From Streptomyces iranensis (GTDB taxonomy: Bacteria; Actinomycetota; Actinomycetes; Streptomycetales; Streptomycetaceae): a stretch of 64,000 bases of DNA. Every line of letters starts with the position of its first letter. Positions within the stretch are counted from its first letter, which is position 1. The position numbers and the translations under genes were made by a program. The stretch is taken from NCBI RefSeq assembly GCF_017874715.1, contig NZ_JAGGLR010000003.1:1-64000 (forward strand), in the 5' to 3' direction. The notes below the pieces were generated by a model, which saw nothing but the letters and a program-made list of their open reading frames with translations, was not told the origin of the DNA and made no database searches. Below are positions 54,638 to 62,791 of this stretch, piece by piece.

Positions 54638-55788
54638 GAGGCGTCCTTGGTGGCGGGGGTGGCGGGCGCGGTGGTCGTGGCGGGCGCGATTTCCGTGGCG
54701 GGCGTGGCGGGCGTGGCGGGCGTGGCGGGCGTGGCGGCCGTGGCGGCCGTGGCGGGCGCCGCCGTGGCCGTGGCGGACCGATGCCGTGGTGTGCGGGTGG
54801 TGGCGGGGCCGGTGGAGTCGCGCACGATGAGCTGCGTGGGCAGCCGGTGCGTACGCGGAGTCTGCCGCTCGCCCGCGAGGACCTGCCCCAGCAGCTGCAG
54901 GCTGAGCGCCCCGGCGCGGGCCATCGGCACGGCGACGCTGGTCAGGGACGGCTGGGAGACCTCGGCGAAGGGGATGTCGTCGAACCCGATGACGCTGAGG
55001 TCCCCGGGCACGCTCAGCCCCAGCGCCCGCGCGCCGGTCAGCACGCCGAACGCCATCAGGTCGTTGTGGGCGATGACGGCGGAGGCGCCCGAGGCCATGA
55101 CGCTCGCGGCGGCGGCGGTGCCGCCCGCCACCGTCTCGGACTGCCAGCCCAGCAACTCCAGCTCCAGCCCGGCGCGTTCGGTCTCCGCCCGGATGAGGTC
55201 CACGCGGTGGGCGTTGGACCAGGAGCGCCGCATGCCCTGGACGTAGGCGATCCGCCGGTGTCCGAGGGCGGCGAGGTACTCCACGGCCTGGCGCATCCCG
55301 TGGGCGGCGTCGGCGAGCACACAGTCGGTGCCGGACGTTTCGCGGTTGACCAGCACGGCGGGGGTGCGGCCGCAGATGTCGAGCACATCGTCCGCGTCGA
55401 GCCGGGGAGAGCACACGACCAGGCCGTCCGCGCGCTCCTTCAGGTGTGTGAGGACCTCGCGCTCACGGTCCGGGTCGAGGTCGGTGTCGGCGAGGACGAC
55501 GGTCTGCCTGCGGTGCCGGCACTCGCCCTGTGCGGCCTTGACGAAGGCCCCGAAGACGGGGTTGGCGATATCGGGGACGACGAGCGCGACGGTGGCGGTC
55601 TCGGCGCGGGTGGCGGTGGCGCTCTCGGCGGTGCGCGCCACGGGTGGTTCGTATCCCAGCTCCTGCGCGACGGTCAGCACCTTGCGCAGGGTCCGGGGGC
55701 CGAGCCGGCCGGGGTCGCTGAACGCCCGGGACGCCGTGGACAGCGCCACATTGGCGCCCTTGGCGACATCGGTCAGGGTGGGGGCCAT
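54634..55788 (-). CDS. LacI family regulator of the sugar-acid operon
   Basis: The 384-residue repressor has the LacI HTH at residues 3-48 (TLTDVAKGANVALSTASRAFSDPGRLGPRTL) and a Peripla_BP-like sensor domain (about 63-330; IGFDDIPFAEVSQPSLTSVAVPM). It heads the operon and overlaps the next gene by ATGA. A perfect LacI-type operator lies 83 bp upstream of its start. The last 55 residues are an Ala/Thr/Pro tail made by 9-bp repeats and are not part of the family. Confidence 0.92.
   Translation of the reverse strand: MAPTLTDVAKGANVALSTASRAFSDPGRLGPRTLRKVLTVAQELGYEPPVARTAESATATRAETATVALVVPDIANPVFGAFVKAAQGECRHRRQTVVLADTDLDPDREREVLTHLKERADGLVVCSPRLDADDVLDICGRTPAVLVNRETSGTDCVLADAAHGMRQAVEYLAALGHRRIAYVQGMRRSWSNAHRVDLIRAETERAGLELELLGWQSETVAGGTAAAASVMASGASAVIAHNDLMAFGVLTGARALGLSVPGDLSVIGFDDIPFAEVSQPSLTSVAVPMARAGALSLQLLGQVLAGERQTPRTHRLPTQLIVRDSTGPATTRTPRHRSATATAAPATAATAATPATPATPATPATEIAPATTTAPATPATKDAS
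54694..54776. repeat. 9-bp tandem repeat at the 3-prime end of the lacI-type gene
   Basis: Copies of GTGGCGGGC and close variants (GTGGCGGCC) run in tandem. On the coding strand they give the tripeptides ATP and ATA. The unit keeps the frame, so length changes only alter the C-terminal tail of the LacI-type protein. Confidence 0.88.
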
Positions 55789-55862
55789 GGCAGCCCGTTA
55801 CCGGTGTGACGAGGTGGGGTGGATGAACGGCATGTGGCATGGTCTTCACCGTTGCGCAACCT

Positions 55863-55890
55863 TGTCAATGCTTGCCAAAACATTGGCAAG
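55863..55890 (-). promoter_or_regulatory. LacI operator and -35 element of the sugar-acid operon
   Basis: CTTGCCAA (55871-55878), spacer AACA, TTGGCAAG (55883-55890) is a perfect 20-bp inverted repeat of LacI-family type. Two bases further towards the gene lies TTGACA on the minus strand (55868-55863), a perfect -35. A repressor bound to the repeat would abut the promoter. The -10 is less clear. Confidence 0.85.
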
Positions 55891-55979
55891 CCCGGCCGGA
55901 GCCGAGCCTTCCGTGGTCCGGCGAAGCCTTCCCCGGCTCAACGGGTGCACGCGTGCGCGTGTATGCACATAATGGCGGC

Positions 55980-56993
55980 ATGGAGTCGCATCACCACGGA
56001 CACCGGCACCACCACCGTCGGCACCAGCTCGCGCATCTGCTGAAACCGCACTCCCACGAGTCGGCACAGAAGGTCGACTCCGCGCTGGAGTCCTCCGCCG
56101 AGGGCATGCGCGCCCTGTGGCTCTCCCTCGCCGTCCTGGGCGCCACCGCGGTCCTCCAGGCCGCGGTGGTCGTGCTGTCCGGCTCGGTGGCGCTGCTGGG
56201 CGACACCGTCCACAACGCCGCCGACGCGCTGACCGCGCTGCCGCTGGGCGTGGCGTTCGTCCTGGGCCGCCGCGCGGCGAACCGGCGGTTCACCTACGGC
56301 TACGGCCGGGCGGAAGACCTGGCCGGGATCGTCATCGTCCTGACCATCGCCGCGTCGGCGGCCCTGGCCGCGTACGAGTCCGTGGAGCGGCTGCTGCACC
56401 CGCGCGCCATGTCCCACCTGGGCGTCGTCGCGGTCGCGGCGGTCCTCGGCTTCATCGGCAACGAATGGGTGGCCCGGCACCGGATCCGGGTCGGGCGGCG
56501 GATCGGCTCGGCGGCCCTGGTCGCCGACGGACTGCACGCCCGCACCGACGGTTTCACCTCCCTTGCCGTGCTGCTGGGCGCGGGCGGCGCGGCGCTCGGC
56601 TGGCAGCCCGCGGACCCGATCGTCGGCCTGGCCATCACCGCCGCCATCCTGCTCGTCCTCAAGGACGCGGCCCGCGAGGTGTTCCGGCGGCTGATGGACT
56701 CCGTCGACCCGGCGGTGATCGACGCGGGCGAGGCCGCCCTGCGCGAGGTCCCCGGAGTGCTCGGCGTGACCGAGCTCCGGATGCGCTGGATCGGCCACCG
56801 GCTGCGCGCGGAGGTCACGGTCGAGGTGGACGGCGGCCTGGATCTGCGCGCGGCGCACGATGTGGCGGTCGGGGCGGAACACGCCCTCCTCCACGCGGTG
56901 CCCCGGCTGACCGCCGCCCTGGTGCACACCGATCCGGCCCCCGGGCCGGGCGCGGAGGACCCGCATCGCCTGCTGGCCCACCACACCGTGTGA
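55980..56993 (+). CDS. Cation diffusion facilitator (metal exporter)
   Basis: The 337-residue CDF protein exports divalent metal by proton antiport. It has a His-rich cytoplasmic N-terminus (MESHHHGHRHHHRRHQ) and six membrane helices (about residues 42-235). The metal-site residues lie in LLGDTVHNAADAL (TM2, H-X3-D) and VADGLHARTDGFTS (TM5), and a C-terminal regulatory domain follows (about 240-337). His-rich termini and this site pattern suggest zinc, cobalt or nickel. The upstream sequence has imperfect dyad symmetry around GTGTATGCACATAAT (55961-55973). A CzrA-like sensor gene converges on it. Confidence 0.92.
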   Translation: MESHHHGHRHHHRRHQLAHLLKPHSHESAQKVDSALESSAEGMRALWLSLAVLGATAVLQAAVVVLSGSVALLGDTVHNAADALTALPLGVAFVLGRRAANRRFTYGYGRAEDLAGIVIVLTIAASAALAAYESVERLLHPRAMSHLGVVAVAAVLGFIGNEWVARHRIRVGRRIGSAALVADGLHARTDGFTSLAVLLGAGGAALGWQPADPIVGLAITAAILLVLKDAAREVFRRLMDSVDPAVIDAGEAALREVPGVLGVTELRMRWIGHRLRAEVTVEVDGGLDLRAAHDVAVGAEHALLHAVPRLTAALVHTDPAPGPGAEDPHRLLAHHTV

Positions 56994-57029
56994 GTGCCAC
57001 CGCGTAATGGGTGTCCACTCCGCCGGGGC

Positions 57030-57389
57030 TCAGTCGTGCGACGGGGCCCCGGTGACCATGTGGTCCGCGTGGTTGACGGCCTCGGTGACCAGCCGGCGCA
57101 GATGGCCGTCGTGAAGGGAGTACACCGAGCGGCGGCCCTCCTTGCGCACCCGGACCAGCCCGGCCAGCCGGAGCTTGGCCAGATGCTGGCTCACCGCCGG
57201 GCGGGCCGCCCCGCTGGCCTCGGTGAGGGTGTTGACGTCGGCCTCGCCCCGGGCGAGGGACCACACCAGATGCAGCCGGGTCGGGTCGGACAGCAGCGAG
57301 AAGACATTGGCGGCCGTGGCGAACTGCGCCGCGCCGCTGGGATGCGTATGCGACCGGGTCGCAGTTGAGGAGGGTTCGCTGACCGGCAT
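57030..57389 (-). CDS. ArsR/SmtB metal-sensing repressor, CzrA-like
   Basis: The 119-residue winged-helix protein has ANVFSLLSDPTRLHLVWSLARGEADVN (residues 27-53), the recognition helix SGAARPAVSQHLAKLRLAGLV and the wing VRKEGRRSVYSL. The last helix carries Asp-X-His-X10-His-X2-His (HDGHLRRL...NHADH), which is the alpha-5 zinc site of CzrA (Asp84, His86, His97, His100). No Cys site is present. It should release DNA on binding Zn or Co and derepress an exporter, most likely the convergent CDF gene 36 bp away. Confidence 0.92.
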   Translation of the reverse strand: MPVSEPSSTATRSHTHPSGAAQFATAANVFSLLSDPTRLHLVWSLARGEADVNTLTEASGAARPAVSQHLAKLRLAGLVRVRKEGRRSVYSLHDGHLRRLVTEAVNHADHMVTGAPSHD

Positions 57390-57618
57390 GTCCCCATCGT
57401 AGAGCGGCGAGCGCGGGGCGGACCCCGCCCGGCCCGCACGGTGTCGAGCGGAAGACCGGCGGAATCGTGGCCGGTGGCCGAGGCCCGGCACCATACTGGA
57501 GCACGTGCACTACGCCGTCTCCCGCCAACTCCCACTGCCGCGCGCCCTCGGGACGGTCACCGGCTCACACCCGCGCCGCCGGACCGGGTACGGCCTCGGC
57601 ACGGACCGGGGCTGAGCG

Positions 57619-58884
57619 ATGGGGGACACGGTGAACACCCCTGCCGGACCGGGGGAGTTGAGGCGGCGCCTGGGGGTCTTCGATGCGGTCGTGGTCGGCC
57701 TGGGGTCGATGATCGGCGCGGGCATCTTCGGGGCGCTGGGGCCCGCGGCGCGGGAGGCGGGGACGGGGCTGCTGCCCGGCCTGGTGGCCGCGGGAGTGGT
57801 GGCGTACTGCAACGCCACCTCCTCCGCGCGGCTGGCCGCCCGCTATCCGCGGTCGGGCGGTACCTATGTCTACGGCCGTGAGCGGCTGGGCGACTTCTGG
57901 GGCTATCTGGCCGGCTGGGGGTTCGTGGTCGGCAAGACCGCCTCCTGCGCGGCGATGGCCCTGACCGTCGGCTCCTATGTCTGGCCCGCCCAGGCGCACG
58001 CGGTGGCGGTGGCGGCCGTGGTGGCGCTGACGGCCGTCAACTACGTGGGCGTGCACAAGGCCGCCTGGCTGACCCGGGCGATCGTGGCCGCCGTGCTCGC
58101 GGTCCTGGGCGCCGTGGTCGTCGTCCTCCTCACCTCCGGGGAGGCGGACGCCGCACGGCTGGAGATCGGCGGCGACGCCACCCTCGGCGGGGTGCTGCGC
58201 GCGGGCGGCCTGCTGTTCTTCGCCTTCGCCGGATACGCCCGGATCGCCACCCTCGGCGAGGAGGTCCGCGACCCGGCGCGCACCATCCCCCGCGCCATCC
58301 CCCTCGCGCTCGGCATCACCCTGGCCGTCTACGCGGCGGTCGCGATCGCCACGCTGACCGTGCTGGGCAGCGGCGGGCTGGGCGCGGCGGGCGCCCCGCT
58401 GGCCGACGCCGTGCGCGCCGCCGGGCTCCCGGGGCTGGCGCCGGTGGTGCGTGCGGGCGCCGCGGTGGCCGCGCTGGGGTCGCTGCTCGCGCTGGTCCTG
58501 GGCGTCTCCCGGACCACCCTGGCCATGGCCCGCGACCGGCACCTTCCGCCCGCGCTGGCCGCCGTGCACCCCCGGTTCGCGGTGCCGCACCGCGCCGAGC
58601 TGGCCGTGGGCGCGGTGGTGGCGGTCCTGGCGGCGACGGCGGATCTGCGCGGTGCGATCGGGTTCTCCTCGTTCGGGGTGCTGGCCTACTACGCCGTCGC
58701 CAACGCCTCCGCCTGGACCCTCACCCCGGCCGAGGGGCGTCCACCGCGGATCGTGCCGGGGCTCGGCCTGGCCGGCTGTCTGCTGCTGGCCTTCGCCCTG
58801 CCGGTCTCCTCGGTGGTCTCCGGCGCGGCGGTGCTGGCACTGGGGGCCGCGGCTTACTGGGTGCGGCGCGCGACGGCCGCGTAG
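57619..58884 (+). CDS. APC family amino-acid permease
   Basis: The 421-residue transporter has about 11-12 membrane helices. The APC signature GSMIGAGIFGALGPAARE (residues 32-49) begins TM1, followed by SARLAARYPRSGGTYVYGRERLGDFWGYLAGWGFVVGKTASC and FFAFAGYARIATLGEEVRDPARTIPRAI. It resembles cationic or small neutral amino-acid transporters, but the substrate cannot be told. The ATG at 57619 lies 4 bases after an in-frame-unrelated stop. The gene appears to be alone. Confidence 0.88.
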   Translation: MGDTVNTPAGPGELRRRLGVFDAVVVGLGSMIGAGIFGALGPAAREAGTGLLPGLVAAGVVAYCNATSSARLAARYPRSGGTYVYGRERLGDFWGYLAGWGFVVGKTASCAAMALTVGSYVWPAQAHAVAVAAVVALTAVNYVGVHKAAWLTRAIVAAVLAVLGAVVVVLLTSGEADAARLEIGGDATLGGVLRAGGLLFFAFAGYARIATLGEEVRDPARTIPRAIPLALGITLAVYAAVAIATLTVLGSGGLGAAGAPLADAVRAAGLPGLAPVVRAGAAVAALGSLLALVLGVSRTTLAMARDRHLPPALAAVHPRFAVPHRAELAVGAVVAVLAATADLRGAIGFSSFGVLAYYAVANASAWTLTPAEGRPPRIVPGLGLAGCLLLAFALPVSSVVSGAAVLALGAAAYWVRRATAA

Positions 58885-58986
58885 GCGATCCCCGCCACTG
58901 GTGTACGCGCACCGCCCAGACGGCCGAGGAAGGGTCGCCCGCCCGCGGCCGAGGGCACCAGACTCGATCCACTGTCGGGGCAGCGG

Positions 58987-60156
58987 TCAGCCGGCGAGTA
59001 CGGTGTCGAGCCAGTCGAAGGTGCGCTGGTGGAACAGGGACATCGCACCCTCGTGGCAGTGCTCGCCTGCGCCTTCGTCCTCACGGAAGGAGATCAGCTC
59101 CTTCTGGCAGGTCAGCTCGTCGAACAGACGTTGCGGCTGCCCCTTGAAGAACTGGTCGTTCTCGGCTTCGAGCACGAGTGTCGGGCAGGTGACGCGGTCG
59201 GCGACACCTGCCATGGTGTATGCCTCGGTTGCCTTGACCAGCTCGTCGAGGCCGGACACACCGAAGGTCCACCGGCCGTTGCGCACCAGCCACCGAGCCA
59301 TGGTGTTCTGCGCCATCAACGCCTCCACACCGCCGGGCATCGCAGCGGCTCGGCCGGCGGTTGCGGCCATGACTTCGTGCACGTCGTAGACGCCGTCGTA
59401 CAGCACGCCGGCGGCGATGCGGTGTTCGAATGCGGCCGCCCTCGCCGCGAGGTAGCCGCCGAGACTCATGCCGATCAGCGCCAGTCGCTCGGGGTCCACC
59501 TCGGGCAAAGTGAGTGCGAAGTCGACGACCGGGGTGACCACGGCCTCCCAGTCCGGCCGGAAGCGCAGGCCCTGTTCGCGGAGGGCGCTGCCCTGGCCGG
59601 GGCCGTCGAACGCGATGACGTTGTAGCCGCGCCGCAGCGCGCCCGCGGCCAGCGCCAGATAGCCCTCCTCGAGGGTGGAGTCGTACCCGCCGTGGAAGAG
59701 CACGGTCGGGCGCGGGGTGCCCGAATCGTCGGCGAGGAACAGGTAGCCGGGAAGCGTGGTGTCCTCGTACGGGATACGCACGGCACGGGCCGGTGTGTCG
59801 AGCAGGGCGGCCGCGTCGGCGAACGTCTGCTGGGAGGCCTTGGCCAGCCGCGCCGACTCGGTGTCGGCGGCGGGATTCTCGCGGCGATAGAAGTCGGCGG
59901 TCCGGTAGTAGTTGGACGCGCGCAGCAGCGCCTCCCGGGCGCTGACCCGGTGACCGGCGGCCAGCGCGTCCCGGCCGATGCGCTCGATGCGCGCCGCCGT
60001 CGCGGCCCACTGGGCCGACCAGGCGTCCTCGTCCCCCTCCGGGATCTGCCGGCAGGTGACCAGGACCTCGCCCAGGTCGGCGCCGCCATAGGCGGCATAG
60101 CCCGCGGCCCGCAGCGCTTCGAAGGAGAAGGACTCGTCGTCATAGAGGAATTTCAT
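58987..60156 (-). CDS. Alpha/beta hydrolase of the FrsA/dihydropseudooxynicotine hydrolase type
   Basis: The 389-residue protein has a helical N-terminal cap (residues 40-125, with SNYYRTADFYRRENP) and a hydrolase core with HGGYDST, DGPGQGSALRE and the nucleophile elbow GMSLGG (Ser231). Asp334 and His366 complete the triad. This layout matches 2,6-dihydroxypseudooxynicotine hydrolase of nicotine degraders and related C-C or ester hydrolases. The ATG at 60156 follows GGGAG at 6 bases. An ATG at 60168 is less well placed. A TetR gene diverges across twin operators. Confidence 0.85.
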   Translation of the reverse strand: MKFLYDDESFSFEALRAAGYAAYGGADLGEVLVTCRQIPEGDEDAWSAQWAATAARIERIGRDALAAGHRVSAREALLRASNYYRTADFYRRENPAADTESARLAKASQQTFADAAALLDTPARAVRIPYEDTTLPGYLFLADDSGTPRPTVLFHGGYDSTLEEGYLALAAGALRRGYNVIAFDGPGQGSALREQGLRFRPDWEAVVTPVVDFALTLPEVDPERLALIGMSLGGYLAARAAAFEHRIAAGVLYDGVYDVHEVMAATAGRAAAMPGGVEALMAQNTMARWLVRNGRWTFGVSGLDELVKATEAYTMAGVADRVTCPTLVLEAENDQFFKGQPQRLFDELTCQKELISFREDEGAGEHCHEGAMSLFHQRTFDWLDTVLAG

Positions 60157-60186
60157 TCTCACTCCCATCACAGAACTGAACGGAAC

Positions 60187-60202
60187 GGAACGGTAGCGTT
60201 CC
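60187..60202. promoter_or_regulatory. TetR operator 1, GGAACG-N4-CGTTCC
   Basis: GGAACG, spacer GTAG, CGTTCC is a perfect 16-bp inverted repeat, 31 bp upstream of the hydrolase start. The same arms recur 39 bp away, centre to centre. It probably controls the hydrolase gene. Confidence 0.82.
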
Positions 60203-60225
60203 ATTGTCTTTTCAGGCTAACACAT

Positions 60226-60241
60226 GGAACGCGACCGTTCC
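60226..60241. promoter_or_regulatory. TetR operator 2, GGAACG-N4-CGTTCC
   Basis: This second copy has identical arms with spacer CGAC. It covers the probable -35 (TGGAAC, 60225-60230) of the TetR gene, so it would mediate autorepression. Confidence 0.82.
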
Positions 60242-60247
60242 GTTCGT

Positions 60248-60253
60248 TATGCT
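60248..60253 (+). promoter_or_regulatory. -10 element giving a leaderless tetR transcript
   Basis: TATGCT is a near-consensus -10, 17 bases after TGGAAC. It ends 6 bases before the GTG at 60260, so transcription should begin at the start codon. No Shine-Dalgarno sequence precedes that GTG. Confidence 0.6.
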
Positions 60254-60259
60254 CGGATC

Positions 60260-60874
60260 GTGGCAGCAGAGCAAAAGGAGACCAGGACGGCGACCGGCGG
60301 GGCGGTCCTGCGGCAGCGGGTGACCGACGCGATCACCGAGGCAGCCTTCACCGAACTCGCCGAAGCCGGGTATGCGCGGTTGTCGATGGAGGCGGTGGCC
60401 CGGCGTGCCGGTGTGGGCAAGGCCGCGCTCTACCGGCGATGGCCCTCGAAGCAGGCGATGATCACCGAGTTGATCCGCGGCAAGGTCACCGACACGCTCC
60501 CACACACGCCGGCCACCGGCGCCCTGCACACCGACCTGCGTGAGCTGCTCGCGACCTTCCGCGGTCAACTGGCCAATCCGCTCCTTGCCCGGATCGGGAC
60601 CGAACTGCTCGCCGAGTCCAGCCATGACGGTGCCCTCGCGGAGATGCTCTACACGGAAGTGACCGCCCCGCGGCGGCTGGCAGCACGCGCGATACTGCAA
60701 GGCGCGATCGACCACGGCGAACTCCCACCCACGCTGGATCTGGAACTCGGCACCGACCTACTCATCGCGCCTCTCGTTTTCCGCATGCTGCTCATGCAAG
60801 ACCGCAGCGACGACGACTACCTGGAAACACTGACCACCGCCACCGAGGCGGCGCTGAAGGCGGCCGTCCGCTAG
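60260..60874 (+). CDS. TetR/AcrR family regulator
   Basis: The 204-residue regulator has the TetR HTH (residues 22-68: AFTELAEAGYARLSMEAVARRAGVGKAALYRRWPSKQAM) and a TetR_C_16-like ligand domain (about 90-195). GTG at 60260 is preferred over the ATG at 60224 because the latter lies inside the operator and before the -10 element. It diverges from the alpha/beta hydrolase and likely represses it and itself through the paired GGAACG operators. Confidence 0.9.
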   Translation: MAAEQKETRTATGGAVLRQRVTDAITEAAFTELAEAGYARLSMEAVARRAGVGKAALYRRWPSKQAMITELIRGKVTDTLPHTPATGALHTDLRELLATFRGQLANPLLARIGTELLAESSHDGALAEMLYTEVTAPRRLAARAILQGAIDHGELPPTLDLELGTDLLIAPLVFRMLLMQDRSDDDYLETLTTATEAALKAAVR

Positions 60875-60996
60875 CCTCGATCTCGCATGGCGGTCCGCCG
60901 ACGGGTCGGCGGGCTGTTTCATGTTCCGGGCTGGTGGTGGGCAGTCCGGTGGCAGGCTGCCGCCTGTCACCTGGATCGCCGCTCGTTGACGGCACC

Positions 60997-61926
60997 TCAT
61001 CGGGGTGCGCCGTCCGTCCGCTGCTCGTCCACGCGCCGGGCGGCTTCCTCGACCCACGGCGGCAGCGGCCGACGCTGCCACAGCGCGGCCGGCAGCCCGG
61101 CGAGCAGACCGCCCAGCGCGGCCCGCGCCACCGGGTCCCGCCCGGCCTCGGTGAGCAGCCCGGCGGTGCGCCGGGCGGCGAGCGGCAGCGGGCGGCGCAG
61201 CCAGCAGCCGATCAGTTCGTTGCGCCGCATCACGGCGGTGCGCTCGTCGTTGCGCGAAGAGGGGCCCGGATGGTGGTGGGCGACCACCTCGGGGCAGTAC
61301 GAGACGCCCCAGCCCATCGCGGCGAGGTCATACGCGAGCAGCGTCTCCTCGCCGCCGAAGAAGATCAGCGGATGGAAGCCGCCCACCTCCAGGAAGGCGC
61401 CGCGGCGCACCACGGCCCCACGGGCGAGGAAGCCGAACACCTCGCGGCCGGGAAGATCCTCGGCCCGGCCGACGGGGGAGGCGGCCGACGTGGCGTTGAG
61501 CGGGTCGGGCCGCTCCGCCGGGCCGACCCGTACCTGGGCCGCGAGCAGTCCCAGCCGCGGATGGCCGTTCAGCAGGGTGGCGGCCCGTGCCAGAGCGCCG
61601 GGCCGCCACCAGGAGTCGTCGTCGCTGAAGGCCACGTACGGTGTGCCGATGGCGCGTACGCCGTCGTTGCGGGCGAGCACGCCGCGGTTGGCCCCTTGTG
61701 CCAGGACCCGTACCTGGGGAAAGCGCTCGGCGACCATGGCCCGGGTGTGGTCCGTCGAGCCGTTGTCCACGACCATGACCGGTGGCCGCTCCGGCAGGGC
61801 GGTGAGGTGTTCCAGGGCGGTGGCGAGTCCTTCGGCGCGGTCGCGGGTGGCGAGGACCACCCCGACGGAGGGGCCTGGCGCGTTCACGGTCACCAGGTAC
61901 CCGTAGCCCCGGCCGCTATGCGGCAC
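60997..61926 (-). CDS. Family 2 glycosyltransferase
   Basis: The 309-residue GT-A fold enzyme has the nucleotide-binding start GVVLATRDRAEGLATALEHL (about residues 22-41), VVDNGSTDHT (about 52-61), NRGVLARNDGVRA and the metal-binding acidic motif FSDDDSWW (about 99-106). GGEETLLAYDLAAMGWGVSYCPEVVAHHHPG supplies the acceptor-side acidic residues. It has no membrane segment. It transfers a sugar to an unknown acceptor. The GTG at 61926 is the longest choice, and the true start may be GTG at 61893 nearer the fold. Confidence 0.88.
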   Translation of the reverse strand: MPHSGRGYGYLVTVNAPGPSVGVVLATRDRAEGLATALEHLTALPERPPVMVVDNGSTDHTRAMVAERFPQVRVLAQGANRGVLARNDGVRAIGTPYVAFSDDDSWWRPGALARAATLLNGHPRLGLLAAQVRVGPAERPDPLNATSAASPVGRAEDLPGREVFGFLARGAVVRRGAFLEVGGFHPLIFFGGEETLLAYDLAAMGWGVSYCPEVVAHHHPGPSSRNDERTAVMRRNELIGCWLRRPLPLAARRTAGLLTEAGRDPVARAALGGLLAGLPAALWQRRPLPPWVEEAARRVDEQRTDGAPR

Positions 61927-62066
61927 GCGGCCCGCCGGGCCTCTATGTGACGCTCGCTCGGGCGTCCACGCTGGCGCGCCGCCGTTGAGAGTGATCTATG
62001 TCATGTTCGACACCGCCGTCCCGCGGGTACGGTGCTGACAGCTATCGCGCAAGAGGAGCGGCTCGT

Positions 62067-62606
62067 TTGTCCCTGGACCTGTCATCCGTCATAGCGGCGA
62101 CCACGCATTGGCTGATCAGGGCCTATCCGGCGGCCGACGGCGCGATGAACGCCGCGCTCGCAGAGGCGCAGGCGCGACAGGCCGTGACCGTCGCCGCGTG
62201 GCTGCGCTACCCCACCACCGACGCCGCCCTGGTGACCATGGCCGGACCGGGCGGCTCCTACCGGCTGGACTGGCTCGTGGACGCGGAGCCGTACGAGATC
62301 CGTGGCCCCGACGGCGTCTGGCGCACCTGGGTGGACGAGACCGTGGCGAGCTGGGCGGCGGCCCTGCTCACCTGCTCGACCCTCGCGACCGAGGCCGTGG
62401 CGGCGCTCGCCGACTGTGAGCACGCCGCCGGGTCGCCCAGGGAGTTCCGGCGGCTCACCGAGCCCGACGCCCACGACTGGCAGGCCGCGCCGCTGATGCG
62501 CCATCCGGACCTGATGGCGTGCGTCGTGGAGTTGCACCGTCCCCAGCTGCTGGAACGCCTTCGGCTGCTGCGCAGCGACGACCAGACGCCCACCAGCGCG
62601 GCCTGA
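62067..62606 (+). CDS. Protein of unknown function
   Basis: The 179-residue protein is not recognised. It has a helical N-terminus (SSVIAATTHWLIRAYPAADGAMNAALAEAQARQA), a central beta-like part (GSYRLDWLVDAEPYEIRGPDGVWRTWVDE) and a helical end (MACVVELHRPQLLERLRLL). A TTG at 62067 is chosen because AGAGGAG stands 8 bases upstream. An ATG at 61998 in frame has no ribosome binding site. It converges on the small gene at 62645. Confidence 0.6.
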   Translation: MSLDLSSVIAATTHWLIRAYPAADGAMNAALAEAQARQAVTVAAWLRYPTTDAALVTMAGPGGSYRLDWLVDAEPYEIRGPDGVWRTWVDETVASWAAALLTCSTLATEAVAALADCEHAAGSPREFRRLTEPDAHDWQAAPLMRHPDLMACVVELHRPQLLERLRLLRSDDQTPTSAA

Positions 62607-62644
62607 CGGCGCCGGAGCAGTCGTCGTAGTGCACCGGCAGGCGA

Positions 62645-62791
62645 TCAGCCCGCCCGGAAGCCGGGCGCCACCCAGGTGGACCACCGCCAGACGCACATCC
62701 GGGTAGCGCCGATCCGGACCTGGCCGCGGTCGTTCACCAGGACATGATCGTGCCAGGTGGGCAGCCCGGTCGCCCGGCTGAACCCAGTCAT
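62645..62791 (-). CDS. Coupled 48-codon small ORF
   Basis: The frame begins at an ATG overlapping the stop of helical paralogue B (ATGA) and gives a 48-residue basic, Trp-rich peptide (MTGFSRATGLPTWHDHVLVN at the start, MCVWRWSTWVAPGF near the end). Its coupling to an established gene makes it a plausible small protein, but codon evidence in so short a frame is weak. No similar ORF follows paralogue A. Confidence 0.4.
   Translation of the reverse strand: MTGFSRATGLPTWHDHVLVNDRGQVRIGATRMCVWRWSTWVAPGFRAG

Noticed and set aside
57505..57615. 36-codon GTG frame just before the amino-acid permease, as a leader peptide
   Set aside because: The possible GGAG is only about 3 bases from the GTG, the peptide has no run of one amino acid, and no terminator or attenuator hairpin follows.
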